Part shown: positions 1-7,773 of the stretch, piece by piece
How the letters are laid out: each line of letters opens with the position of its first letter
How positions within the stretch are numbered: the first letter of the stretch is position 1
NCBI GenBank assembly: GCA_023431215.1
Contig: JAEYXR010000080.1
Span: 1-34,233 of the forward strand
DNA length: 34,233 nt
DNA from: Bacillota bacterium
Lineage (GTDB): Bacteria > Bacillota > Clostridia > Oscillospirales > Ruminococcaceae
Direction of reading: 5' to 3'
Program-made: the position numbers and the translations under genes
Notes under the pieces: generated by a model
What the model saw: only the letters and a program-made list of their open reading frames with translations
Databases searched by the model: none
Told to the model about the DNA's origin: nothing

Positions 1-368
1 ATCCGGCCTACTACGGGTGCTGCGCCAGTACCAGTGCCGCCACCCATACCGGCAGTAACAAAAACCATGTCTGTGCCCTTTAAGGCTGCTGCAATTTCGT
101 CCTTACTCTCCTCGGCAGCTTTTTCTCCCATGCTAGGGTCGCCGCCTGCACCACGTCCGCGAGTCAGCTTGTCACCAATATGTAACTTATAAGTAGCGTT
201 GGAGGTGCGAAGGGCCTGTATATCAGTGTTGACGGAGATGAACTCAACACCGCCCATGCCGGCACTGCACATACGTTTTACTGCATTGCCGCCGCCGCCG
301 CCGACACCAACGACTTTTATAGAGACTACCCTTTCGTTGCCGTTGTCCAGATCGATCTTCATTCCCAT
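1..368 (-). CDS. ftsZ: Cell division protein FtsZ, N-terminal part (cut by window edge)
   Basis: FtsZ is the tubulin-like GTPase that polymerises into the cytoplasmic Z ring and recruits the divisome. Only about the first 122 residues are in the window; the rest lies beyond base 1. The nucleotide-binding glycine-rich segment VGVGGGGGNAV is at residues 20-30 and the tubulin signature GGGTGTGAAP at about 109-118. The ATG at 368 is chosen because an AGGA box lies 8 bases upstream; a second in-frame ATG at 362 is also possible. It is the last visible gene of the dcw cluster. ftsA, which precedes ftsZ in many bacteria, is not between it and ftsQ. The 280-base gap upstream suggests separate transcription or processing. 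Confidence 0.96.
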   Translation of the reverse strand, partial: MGMKIDLDNGNERVVSIKVVGVGGGGGNAVKRMCSAGMGGVEFISVNTDIQALRTSNATYKLHIGDKLTRGRGAGGDPSMGEKAAEESKDEIAAALKGTDMVFVTAGMGGGTGTGAAPVVGR

Positions 369-648
369 TTCACCATTCCTTCGATATTTTAATGCGTCCT
401 TTATTTACGCCAATCCTTAATGACACTAAAGCTTTTATAGTTTATACATATACTGCTCTGTATAAAACACCTTAGAGCAGTATTTGGGATGCAAAAATAT
501 CAAAATATTTACTTTACATCTATAAAATATTTTAGCAGATTTGCAAAGGATAATCAACATTCAAATGCTTCCATTTGTCGAATTTTTGTAATTATACTCC
601 CAAATATGCACAATCTTGCATCTTTATCTTTATGCAAAGCATCCTATA
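369..648 (-). other. ftsQ-ftsZ intergenic region with inverted repeat
   Basis: This 280-base AT-rich gap contains no supported gene; the plus-strand reading frames in it have no ribosome binding site or recognisable product. It holds a perfect 9-bp inverted repeat, TACTGCTCT (451-459) and AGAGCAGTA (474-482), with a 14-base loop. The repeat lies about 85 bases before the ftsZ start. It could be a leader hairpin or a regulator site. I could not assign a convincing promoter. Confidence 0.4.
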
Positions 649-1464
649 TCAATATGCATTCCAATAATCCTTATTTACCAAAGAGCCTATGTCTGTTTCC
701 ATTGTATAAGCCTTTGGCGGCAACGTCAAGTCAACCGTCCCTTCAAAACTGCTACCAAGTTGATTAACCAATATCTCATGAGCCATACGCAGCTTGTAGC
801 TTAATTCCAGTTCGCTGCCCACCTTTAAAAGCGCCCTGTCTTCATACAAAATAGTGGTACAAAGTTCATCACTGACATCCACATATTTAATACCTTCAAA
901 GCCGGTCTCTTCCACAGCTTCTGCTACACGGCGAATGGTCACCATCATAGATGCAAAGCTTTCATCCTGGCAGTCACCAAGGTATGTTCCCACAGTCAGC
1001 CCGGAAACATCTTTGCCTACTACCAAAGGCAACCCCTCGGTGCTAACTCCTTGACAATGTTCTAATATCCTGCCATCCTCACTCAGCAGCGTGTAACTTT
1101 CTTCTGAATTGACAACAGTAACTGCCGGACTAAATTCTTCTACTCTTATTTCTACCGTAGCAGGCAGTATCCGGGCAATTTTAACCGAAGATATGTACGG
1201 AAACTCGTTTTTCAGCTTTTTAGAAATTGACTTTGTATCAATTGCCAAAATGTTTTGTCCGGCGCGGATTCCAGAGGCTTCTATAACATCAGATACCTGA
1301 TACCGGATAGCCCCTGCTACGGCAATATCTGTTATTTCAAAAAACATGGTGACACAAACCACAGTTGCCAAAGCAAACACTACCAGTAAAAACAGCGTGG
1401 TGGCCACTATTCTTTTTGCTCTGCGTTTACGCCGCCTCGGCCTGCTGACACTTTTTGTATCCAT
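649..1464 (-). CDS. ftsQ: Cell division protein FtsQ/DivIB
   Basis: A bitopic divisome protein of 271 residues that links FtsL/FtsB-type partners and septal peptidoglycan synthases outside the membrane. An Arg/Lys-rich cytoplasmic tail (residues 1-18) is followed by one membrane segment (about 19-43), a POTRA-like domain starting at about ITDIAVAGAIRY, and the FtsQ/DivIB region (ARILPATVEIRVEE). The start overlaps the 3' end of murA by 58 bases. The ATG at 1464 is the only start that keeps the membrane anchor, since the next Met is inside it, and GGGGA lies 8 bases upstream. Translation is therefore probably coupled to murA. Called divIB in Bacillus; identification rests on architecture and position. 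Confidence 0.93.
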   Translation of the reverse strand: MDTKSVSRPRRRKRRAKRIVATTLFLLVVFALATVVCVTMFFEITDIAVAGAIRYQVSDVIEASGIRAGQNILAIDTKSISKKLKNEFPYISSVKIARILPATVEIRVEEFSPAVTVVNSEESYTLLSEDGRILEHCQGVSTEGLPLVVGKDVSGLTVGTYLGDCQDESFASMMVTIRRVAEAVEETGFEGIKYVDVSDELCTTILYEDRALLKVGSELELSYKLRMAHEILVNQLGSSFEGTVDLTLPPKAYTMETDIGSLVNKDYWNAY

Positions 1465-2720
1465 TGGTCATCCCCACGTCTTATTTTTGCTCCCAGCACT
1501 GTCAAGTTGCCGGTAAGGTCCTCGTATCCTCGTTCAACATGCCATATATCTTTAATTTCGCTTCTGCCCTTGGCTGAAAGCGCAGCCACAATAGCGGCTG
1601 CTCCCCCTCTTAGGTCAGTGCATCTTAGTTGTGCGCCTTTTAAATCGGCAACTCCGGTAACAACTGCCACTCTGTCAACAAGCTTTATATCGGCACCCAA
1701 TTTTAGCAGTTCACCAACATGCCGATAACGACCATCAAAAATATTTTCTACAAATACCGATGTGCCGTCCGCACGGGTAGCAACTGCCATTAAAATAGCC
1801 TGCATATCGGTTGGGAAGCCGGGATACGGCTGTGTTTTTATAATGCCAAGCTCATTCATTCGCTCAGGTGCTTTCAGCAAAATTGAATCCAAACGTGTTT
1901 TTACCTTGCAGCCCGCATTATGCAGATATGCCATTGTAGTCAATAAATGTGCTGGTTTTACGTTTGTTATTTCCACCTCGCCGCCGGTAACAGCAGCAGC
2001 ACATAAAATAGTACCTGCAACAATTCGGTCTGGTATTACACTATGGTTATATCCATGTAACTCTCTGACACCATCTATTGTAATAATACCATCAATACCA
2101 AGCTCAATCTGAGCACCGCATCCGGATAAAAAGGTGATAAGATCTCCTATTTCGGGCTCTCGCGCTGCACCGATAATTCGGGTGCGCCCTTTTGCCGTTG
2201 CGGCCGCAATCAAAACATTTTCGGTTGCGCCTACGCTGGGAAACGGAAAAACAATATCGGTTCCAGAAAGACCGTTTGCTGCATCACAGAGCAGCAAACC
2301 ACCGTCCTCCACTATTTTAGCGCCCATTTTACGCAAAGAAGCCAAATGAATGTCGATTGGACGAGCTCCAAGCTCACATCCCCCCGGAAGTGTCATCTCT
2401 GCTTTGCCAAATTTAGCAAGAATACCACCCAAAAAAACAATAGAAGAACGCATGGCGCACATTAAGTGCTCGGGTATACAGTAATCACCGTCAGTGCCGG
2501 GTTCTATGCAGACACGGGTGCCTTCTCGGGTAGTGCGGCATCCCAAATGCTCCAAAATATCCAGAGACACTTCAATATCGCTTAGTCTTGGGCAGTTTTC
2601 TATGACACAGGGACCGCAATTAACAGCAGCTGCCAGGATTGGCAGTGCGGAATTTTTTGCACCGTGTATCGGTACGCTTCCCTCCAGTCGGTTCCCACCA
2701 TCCACTATGTAAACAGCCAT
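1407..2720 (-). CDS. murA: UDP-N-acetylglucosamine 1-carboxyvinyltransferase MurA
   Basis: Catalyses the first committed step of peptidoglycan synthesis: transfer of enolpyruvate from PEP to UDP-GlcNAc in the cytoplasm. The length of 437 residues is normal. The substrate-binding Lys22-Asn23 pair (HGAKNSALPI) and the active-site loop LPGGCELGARPID are intact. The catalytic cysteine is at residue 115, the position at which fosfomycin reacts in this family. A conserved YPGFPTDMQ segment lies in the second half. It sits between murG and ftsQ, a common location for the cluster-borne paralogue in Bacillota; a second MurA elsewhere would be usual but cannot be seen here. AAGGA lies about 10 bases before the ATG. 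Confidence 0.97.
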   Translation of the reverse strand: MAVYIVDGGNRLEGSVPIHGAKNSALPILAAAVNCGPCVIENCPRLSDIEVSLDILEHLGCRTTREGTRVCIEPGTDGDYCIPEHLMCAMRSSIVFLGGILAKFGKAEMTLPGGCELGARPIDIHLASLRKMGAKIVEDGGLLLCDAANGLSGTDIVFPFPSVGATENVLIAAATAKGRTRIIGAAREPEIGDLITFLSGCGAQIELGIDGIITIDGVRELHGYNHSVIPDRIVAGTILCAAAVTGGEVEITNVKPAHLLTTMAYLHNAGCKVKTRLDSILLKAPERMNELGIIKTQPYPGFPTDMQAILMAVATRADGTSVFVENIFDGRYRHVGELLKLGADIKLVDRVAVVTGVADLKGAQLRCTDLRGGAAAIVAALSAKGRSEIKDIWHVERGYEDLTGNLTVLGAKIRRGDDQWIQKVSAGRGGVNAEQKE

Positions 2721-2737
2721 ACATCTGCATCCTTTCC

Positions 2738-2788
2738 AAAAAAGCTTGGCGGTGCCGCTTCTTAAAAGCTGTTATTTTTAAGACCGCC
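2738..2788 (-). terminator. Terminator-like hairpin between murG and murA
   Basis: In the murG-murA gap the minus strand can fold a long stem: GGCGGT (plus 2748-2753) pairs with ACCGCC (2783-2788), and the inner CTTAAAA (2761-2767) pairs with TTTTAAG (2776-2782). Four bases after the stem comes a run of six T (2743-2738). This is the layout of an intrinsic terminator, but it lies inside an apparent operon. It may be an attenuator, or it may mean that murA relies partly on a local promoter. The unpaired bases in the stem reduce certainty. Confidence 0.5.
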
Positions 2789-2830
2789 TGCAAATGTATA
2801 CTATGTTTTTTGTGGTTTTTGGGTTACGCT

Positions 2831-3961
2831 TTATGATAGGCAAAGAGCCATTATTTCTTCCAAAATCCTATCATTCGCATTTAAAATTGCCAGTTTTTTT
2901 GCATTTTCACCTAAAAGGCGTAGTCGCTGTGGGTCACGAATTAAGTCATTAACCGTTGATGCCAGCTTTTTACCGGAAAGCTCTTTTTCCTCTATAACAA
3001 CTGCAGCATTTTGATTGACCAAAACCATGGCATTATGAAACTGATGGTTTTCAGCAACATTAGGCGAAGGAATTAAAATGGATGCACGACCTACTGCTTG
3101 AAGCTCACTAAGGGTGATCGCACCTGCACGGCAAATAACCAAATCTGCTGCTGCTAAACACATGGGCATATCATTGATATATTCCCTAATATCCAAGCTA
3201 GGGCTCTTGACATCTACACCCCTTTCTTTTAAAAGACGAGGCAAAAGCTCAACGCCATACTGTCCGGTGGCATGAATATGATGAATATTTCCTTTGGGAA
3301 CATGCCATGCCATTACATCGGCTATGGACTCATTAATCCTCTGAGCACCCAGACTTCCCCCAAAGGAAAGGAGACAAATTTTATTTGATGGAATCCCCAG
3401 CACCTTGCGAGCAGCATTCCTGTCTGCTGTCAGAATTTGAGGACGGACAGGGTTACCTGTTACCACACAATCTACGCCTTGTGGCAAGTAGTCCTTTGCT
3501 TTTTCAACTGCCAATAATACTTTATCTACATGTCGAAATAACAACTTGGTTGTTACTCCGGGAAATGCATTCTGCTCATGGGTCACCGTCTTAATCCCCA
3601 TTTTAGATGCCTTAAGTACAATTGGTCCGCTTACGTAGCCTCCTGTTCCCACTACAATGTCCGGTTTATATGCCTCAATTACCCTTTGTGCACGTCCGCC
3701 AGAAGTTATAAGCAACCCAACTGATTTAAAATTTCTTACAATATTTTGTGGTGTCAGCCTGCGCTGGATGCCCATTGCACGAAAAGGAACAAAGTCAAAG
3801 CCTGCAGCCGGAACAAGCCTGGCTTCCATTCCGTTGGGGTTTCCGGCAAAGCAGATTTCGGTATCCGGATATCTTTGTCGAATGGTAGCTGCTACCGAAA
3901 GCGCAGGATTGATGTGCCCGGCCGTTCCCCCGCAGGCAAAAAGTATCTTTAGCTTTTTCAT
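2831..3961 (-). CDS. murG: UDP-GlcNAc:lipid I transferase MurG
   Basis: A peripheral membrane glycosyltransferase that adds GlcNAc to lipid I to make lipid II on the inner face of the membrane. The 376 residues match the family. The N-terminal glycine loop CGGTAGHINPALSVA is at residues 10-24, the central GGSLGAQRINE motif is present, and the UDP-GlcNAc-binding region RAGAITLSEL is followed by the PSPNVAENHQ segment. The start ATG is at 3961, with AAGGAG about 10 bases upstream. It lies after ftsW, as in many Gram-positive dcw clusters. Confidence 0.97.
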   Translation of the reverse strand: MKKLKILFACGGTAGHINPALSVAATIRQRYPDTEICFAGNPNGMEARLVPAAGFDFVPFRAMGIQRRLTPQNIVRNFKSVGLLITSGGRAQRVIEAYKPDIVVGTGGYVSGPIVLKASKMGIKTVTHEQNAFPGVTTKLLFRHVDKVLLAVEKAKDYLPQGVDCVVTGNPVRPQILTADRNAARKVLGIPSNKICLLSFGGSLGAQRINESIADVMAWHVPKGNIHHIHATGQYGVELLPRLLKERGVDVKSPSLDIREYINDMPMCLAAADLVICRAGAITLSELQAVGRASILIPSPNVAENHQFHNAMVLVNQNAAVVIEEKELSGKKLASTVNDLIRDPQRLRLLGENAKKLAILNANDRILEEIMALCLS

Positions 3962-3991
3962 TGCTCAGGCTCCTTTGCACCGCCATGCGGC

Positions 3992-4030
3992 AAAAAATTG
4001 AATGCGGACTCCCTTATCAAAGAGCCCGCA
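3992..4030 (-). terminator. Terminator-like hairpin between ftsW and murG
   Basis: On the minus strand TGCGG (plus 4026-4030) pairs with CCGCA (4003-4007). After one mismatch, CTC pairs with GAG (4022-4024 with 4009-4011). A run of six T follows (3997-3992). It sits 3' of ftsW and 5' of murG, so it may partly end the upstream transcript. The stem is short and imperfect. Confidence 0.4.
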
Positions 4031-4059
4031 GAATACTCATACATCCATTTGTGCTCCAG

Positions 4060-5220
4060 CTATTCTTTTTCCAATGCCGTTTGTCTGGAAATAGATAAAA
4101 TAATACCCATTTCAGCCAGCAGCATTGCCAGCGCTGTACCCCCATATGAAAAGAATGGAAGTGGAATCCCGGTGTTGGGCAATGTGTTGGTAACAACCGC
4201 CACATTCAGTACCGCCTGTATTCCCACCTGTGCTGTAAGGCCTGCCGCCAGCAGGGTGCCAAATCGGTCCCTTGCCTTTATGGCAATGGTAAAACCACGC
4301 CAAATGAGTAAAACAAACAAAAGGATAACTAGCACCGCACCAACAAACCCCAACTCTTCACATACTACAGAAAAAACAAAGTCATTTTGAGGTTCTGGCA
4401 AAAAAAGATATTTTTGACGAGAATTACCGATGCCTGCACCCAAAAGGCCGCCGGAACCAATGGCATATAAAGACTGTATTGTCTGAAAACCTGCACCCTG
4501 CGGGTCAAGAAAAGGATCCAACCATACATTGATACGGTACATGGCGCGGTCTCGTATGGCAGGAATCATCATGGCCACGGCAGCCAAACCAACGCCTCCG
4601 CCAACAGCCGCTCCAAACCATTTTAGGCTTGCACCGCCAATGAAAATCATGATACCGCCAAGGAGCACAATCAGTACAGTACCCGAAAGATGAGGCTCCG
4701 CAATGAGCAAACCTGCCAAAATAACCAGAATAATACCAAAGGGCAGTATTCCGTAACGAAAGGTTTTCATTTTTTCATAATTAATAGATATAATGTGCGA
4801 AAACAGTAGAACCACTGCAAACTTCGCAATTTCTGATGGCTGAAAGGATTGGCTTCCGATAAAAATCCATCGTTTGGCATTATTGATTGCCGGTTGAGTA
4901 AATACCAGCACAAGAAGCACCACAGAAACAATCATGGATAACCAGGCAAACTTATGCCAAATGTGATAATCCCAAGTGGAAAGCACAGCCATGGCTGCCA
5001 GGCCCAAGACTGCAAACACCAGCTGGCGGGTAATAAAATGAAAACTATTGTCTTCATAGTAATACGCGTAGGCATAGCTGGCCGAAAACATCATGACAAG
5101 GCCAAATACCAGTAACAAAAGCACCAGAACCAAAAAGGTCAGGTCAATGCTGCCTTTTACATGCTTAATGGGGGTTCGTTTAGAGCCGCCCTTTGCTTTT
5201 GAAGCAGCCAGTGCCGCCAC
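4060..5220 (-). CDS. ftsW: FtsW/SpoVE-type SEDS lipid II polymerase
   Basis: A polytopic SEDS-family glycan polymerase that works with the partner penicillin-binding protein encoded upstream in this cluster. About 386 residues with roughly ten hydrophobic segments; the family signatures NDFVFSVVCEELG and PLPFFSYGGTA are intact. Position (after mraY, before murG) equals that of spoVE in Bacillus, so the sporulation paralogue cannot be excluded by sequence alone. The start is uncertain. GTG at 5220 directly abuts the AAGGGGG box, leaving almost no spacer, whereas an in-frame CTG at 5211 would have normal spacing but is a rare start. No in-frame ATG occurs before the first membrane segment. Confidence 0.93.
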   Translation of the reverse strand: MAALAASKAKGGSKRTPIKHVKGSIDLTFLVLVLLLLVFGLVMMFSASYAYAYYYEDNSFHFITRQLVFAVLGLAAMAVLSTWDYHIWHKFAWLSMIVSVVLLVLVFTQPAINNAKRWIFIGSQSFQPSEIAKFAVVLLFSHIISINYEKMKTFRYGILPFGIILVILAGLLIAEPHLSGTVLIVLLGGIMIFIGGASLKWFGAAVGGGVGLAAVAMMIPAIRDRAMYRINVWLDPFLDPQGAGFQTIQSLYAIGSGGLLGAGIGNSRQKYLFLPEPQNDFVFSVVCEELGFVGAVLVILLFVLLIWRGFTIAIKARDRFGTLLAAGLTAQVGIQAVLNVAVVTNTLPNTGIPLPFFSYGGTALAMLLAEMGIILSISRQTALEKE

Positions 5221-5236
5221 CCCCTTGCAGATTAGA

Positions 5237-6250
5237 TTAAATCAGAAATAATGACCAAATGGCAAGTGCTGAACCAATTACCGTAACCGCCGAAAACATC
5301 ATGACAATTTGCACCTCACTGTAGCCGGAAAGCTCATAGTGATGATGGATAGGACTCATTTTAAAAATCCGTTTGCCATGAGTTAATTTAAAATAGGTCA
5401 TTTGAATCACAACAGATGCCATTTCTATCACATAGATTATACCAATAAGTACAATAAGCAGCGGCATACCCGTGCCAAAACACAACGCAATAATCAAACC
5501 GCTTAAAAAGAGCGAACCGGTATCGCCCATAAATACCTTAGCAGGGTGAAAATTCCACACCAGAAAACCAAGGCATCCTCCGGCCATTGCCGCTGACATA
5601 ATACCCATTTCCCACATACTCAAGATGGATGTGATAATCATATAAGCAATGCCCACAACAAAAGTAACCGAGGAAAGTAGTCCATCAAGGCCATCTGTAA
5701 AATTGACGGCGTTGGTAAGGGCTAAAATTGCCAACAAAGCAAACGGATAGTAAAAAAATCCAATATCAATTGCAGTTACAAAGGGAATAATCAGCACAGT
5801 ATTTCGGTCGCCGCTTATATAAAGCAACGATAAGTAAAGCACTGCAAATATTGTTTGCAGCAACAGCTTTTGACGTGGGGTTAAACCTTCATTCTGCTTA
5901 TGAACAATTTTAGTATAATCATCTACAAAGCCAATAAGTCCAAATGCCAGTGCCAGCATTAAGCCATAAATCAATCTTGCTCGCACCAAAACACTATCCG
6001 GTCTGGAGGACAGAGGCGAGTTAAATTCCAAAATCAAATAGCCTGCTACCGATGCAATAACAATGCCGAAAATAAACATAACTCCACCCATGGTGGGGGT
6101 ACCCTGTTTGCTTTTGTGCCAGCTGGGGCCAATGTCCAAAATCATTTGGCCAAACTTCAGCTTTCTTAGTATGGGCAAAAGCCATATGCCCGATACGGCC
6201 GTAATACCAAAAGCCAATACTACAGTTGTAACAATCCAGATACCATCCAT
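5237..6250 (-). CDS. mraY: Phospho-MurNAc-pentapeptide translocase MraY
   Basis: An integral membrane enzyme that transfers phospho-MurNAc-pentapeptide to undecaprenyl phosphate, giving lipid I. The open frame extends further upstream, but the ATG at 6250 is chosen. It gives 337 residues and places LKFGQ at residues 31-35, matching the Bacillus protein as I recall it, with a GGGGATGGGA stretch 8 or more bases upstream. Conserved motifs are GTPTMGGVMF, the Asp pair FVDDYTK, NAVNFTDGLDGL, FMGDTGSLFLSG and the His-rich MSPIHHHYELSG. About ten membrane segments are expected. It follows murF directly; the usual murD between mraY and ftsW is missing. Confidence 0.96.
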   Translation of the reverse strand: MDGIWIVTTVVLAFGITAVSGIWLLPILRKLKFGQMILDIGPSWHKSKQGTPTMGGVMFIFGIVIASVAGYLILEFNSPLSSRPDSVLVRARLIYGLMLALAFGLIGFVDDYTKIVHKQNEGLTPRQKLLLQTIFAVLYLSLLYISGDRNTVLIIPFVTAIDIGFFYYPFALLAILALTNAVNFTDGLDGLLSSVTFVVGIAYMIITSILSMWEMGIMSAAMAGGCLGFLVWNFHPAKVFMGDTGSLFLSGLIIALCFGTGMPLLIVLIGIIYVIEMASVVIQMTYFKLTHGKRIFKMSPIHHHYELSGYSEVQIVMMFSAVTVIGSALAIWSLFLI

Positions 6251-6338
6251 AACTATTTTCCCATCCCCGCGGTGCGGCATTTTGTAGAGAACCACCCATC
6301 AAGTCAAGCAGTTCTGATAATTTATAGGTGAGCAGATA

Positions 6339-7715
6339 CTATTGTTGCAAAGAAATTTGTAAGCCTTTGTATACCTCTTCCAAAACTTCTTCCAACTTCA
6401 TAGCACGGCTGGCCTTAAACCAAATAAGGTCTCCCTGCTGTAATATCGATATGATTGCAGGTGCCACCTCAGACTTTTGCTCAAACCATCTAGCATCCTT
6501 AAGTCCCGATTCTGATGCACCTTTTACATACTGTGCTCCCTCTTCACCAAAAGCAAGCAGTGTGTCTACTCCTGACTTAGCTGCATAAACACCCACATCA
6601 TAATGGCTCTGTTTTGAAATATCGCCCAATTCAAGCATATCAGATAAAACAAGAATTTTTCGTCCTGTTTTGGGGAATGCGCTGAGCGTTTTAATTGCTG
6701 CCACCATAGAGTCTGGGCTGGCATTATAACAATCTTCTACAACTGTAACACCACCAGCTTCAACAACCTTTTGGCGCATACCGGAAGGAACATAATTTTT
6801 TAATGCTTCAACGGCTTTGTCAGCCGGAAGTCCCAATGTAACACCAATAGCAAATGCTACCAGTGCATTCTGCACCAGATGATTCCCACATCCTGGAATA
6901 CAGGCTTGCCAGTTTTTCCCCTGCCAGTGAATGGTAAACCACGTGTTGAGAGGTGTGCTTCGGGTTACCTCTCCCCTTACCTGACAATCGGGATTTTCCA
7001 TGCCGTAAAACACCACATTCAGACGTGGTATTTTTACATTGCGGAGCAAGTCGTTGTCCCCGCATAAAAACAAAGTCGCACCGTCAGGCAAGCAATCTGC
7101 CAATTCCAGCTTCGCTTTTAATATGTTTTCCCGAGAACCCAACAGTTCCATGTGGGATACACCGATATTAGTGATAACCCCTATTTCCGGCCTTGCAGCC
7201 TGTGCAAGATCCTGTATCTCCCCAAATCCGCACATTCCCATTTCTATCACAGCTGCCTGAGTATTCCCATCAATGGATAAAATGGTTTTTGGAGCACCAA
7301 TTTCATTGTTTTGATTGCCTATTGTTTTTATGGTTGTAAAGCCTGATTCCAGTACGGCAGCAACCATATCCTTGGTGGTGGTTTTACCTACACTGCCGGT
7401 TATACCAATTACATGAGGTTTATATTTGGTACGATAATAAGCTGCAATATCCAAAAGCCCACGCAATGTGTCTTTCACCCGCAATACTTTATCTGCAGAC
7501 CAAGAACCGTCTTTATGCGCAAGGATACAGGTGGCGCCTCGTTCCAATGCCTTTTCAATATAATCATGGCCATCCAGGTGTTCCCCTTCAATGGCTATAA
7601 ATAAACTTCCGGGGCCTGCCACTCGAGAATCTGTACATATTTCTAAAATTTCGCCCTCACAGGGGGCCTCGATTTTTAGTGCCTTTGCTATCTCACTGAT
7701 TTTTAAAGCTTCCAC
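6339..7715 (-). CDS. murF: UDP-MurNAc-tripeptide D-Ala-D-Ala ligase MurF
   Basis: A cytoplasmic Mur ligase that adds D-Ala-D-Ala to the UDP-MurNAc tripeptide using ATP. The 458 residues are typical. The N-terminal substrate domain contains the EGEHLDGHDYI segment, the ATP loop GITGSVGKTTTKD is at about residues 104-116, and the conserved DCYNASPDSM motif of the ligase family follows. GTG start at 7715 with AGGTGG about 8 bases upstream. It lies 58 bases after murE and 88 bases before the chosen mraY start. Confidence 0.96.
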   Translation of the reverse strand: MEALKISEIAKALKIEAPCEGEILEICTDSRVAGPGSLFIAIEGEHLDGHDYIEKALERGATCILAHKDGSWSADKVLRVKDTLRGLLDIAAYYRTKYKPHVIGITGSVGKTTTKDMVAAVLESGFTTIKTIGNQNNEIGAPKTILSIDGNTQAAVIEMGMCGFGEIQDLAQAARPEIGVITNIGVSHMELLGSRENILKAKLELADCLPDGATLFLCGDNDLLRNVKIPRLNVVFYGMENPDCQVRGEVTRSTPLNTWFTIHWQGKNWQACIPGCGNHLVQNALVAFAIGVTLGLPADKAVEALKNYVPSGMRQKVVEAGGVTVVEDCYNASPDSMVAAIKTLSAFPKTGRKILVLSDMLELGDISKQSHYDVGVYAAKSGVDTLLAFGEEGAQYVKGASESGLKDARWFEQKSEVAPAIISILQQGDLIWFKASRAMKLEEVLEEVYKGLQISLQQ

Positions 7716-7773
7716 CAGCCAGTACCACCTAAAATTAATATTGATAACTGCCCCTTTTACCGGCAGTTTTGCC

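Noticed and set aside
489..767. Plus-strand 92-codon open frame in the ftsQ-ftsZ gap
   Set aside because: AT-rich, no Shine-Dalgarno box, runs into antisense of ftsQ; the sequence has no protein-like conservation I can see.
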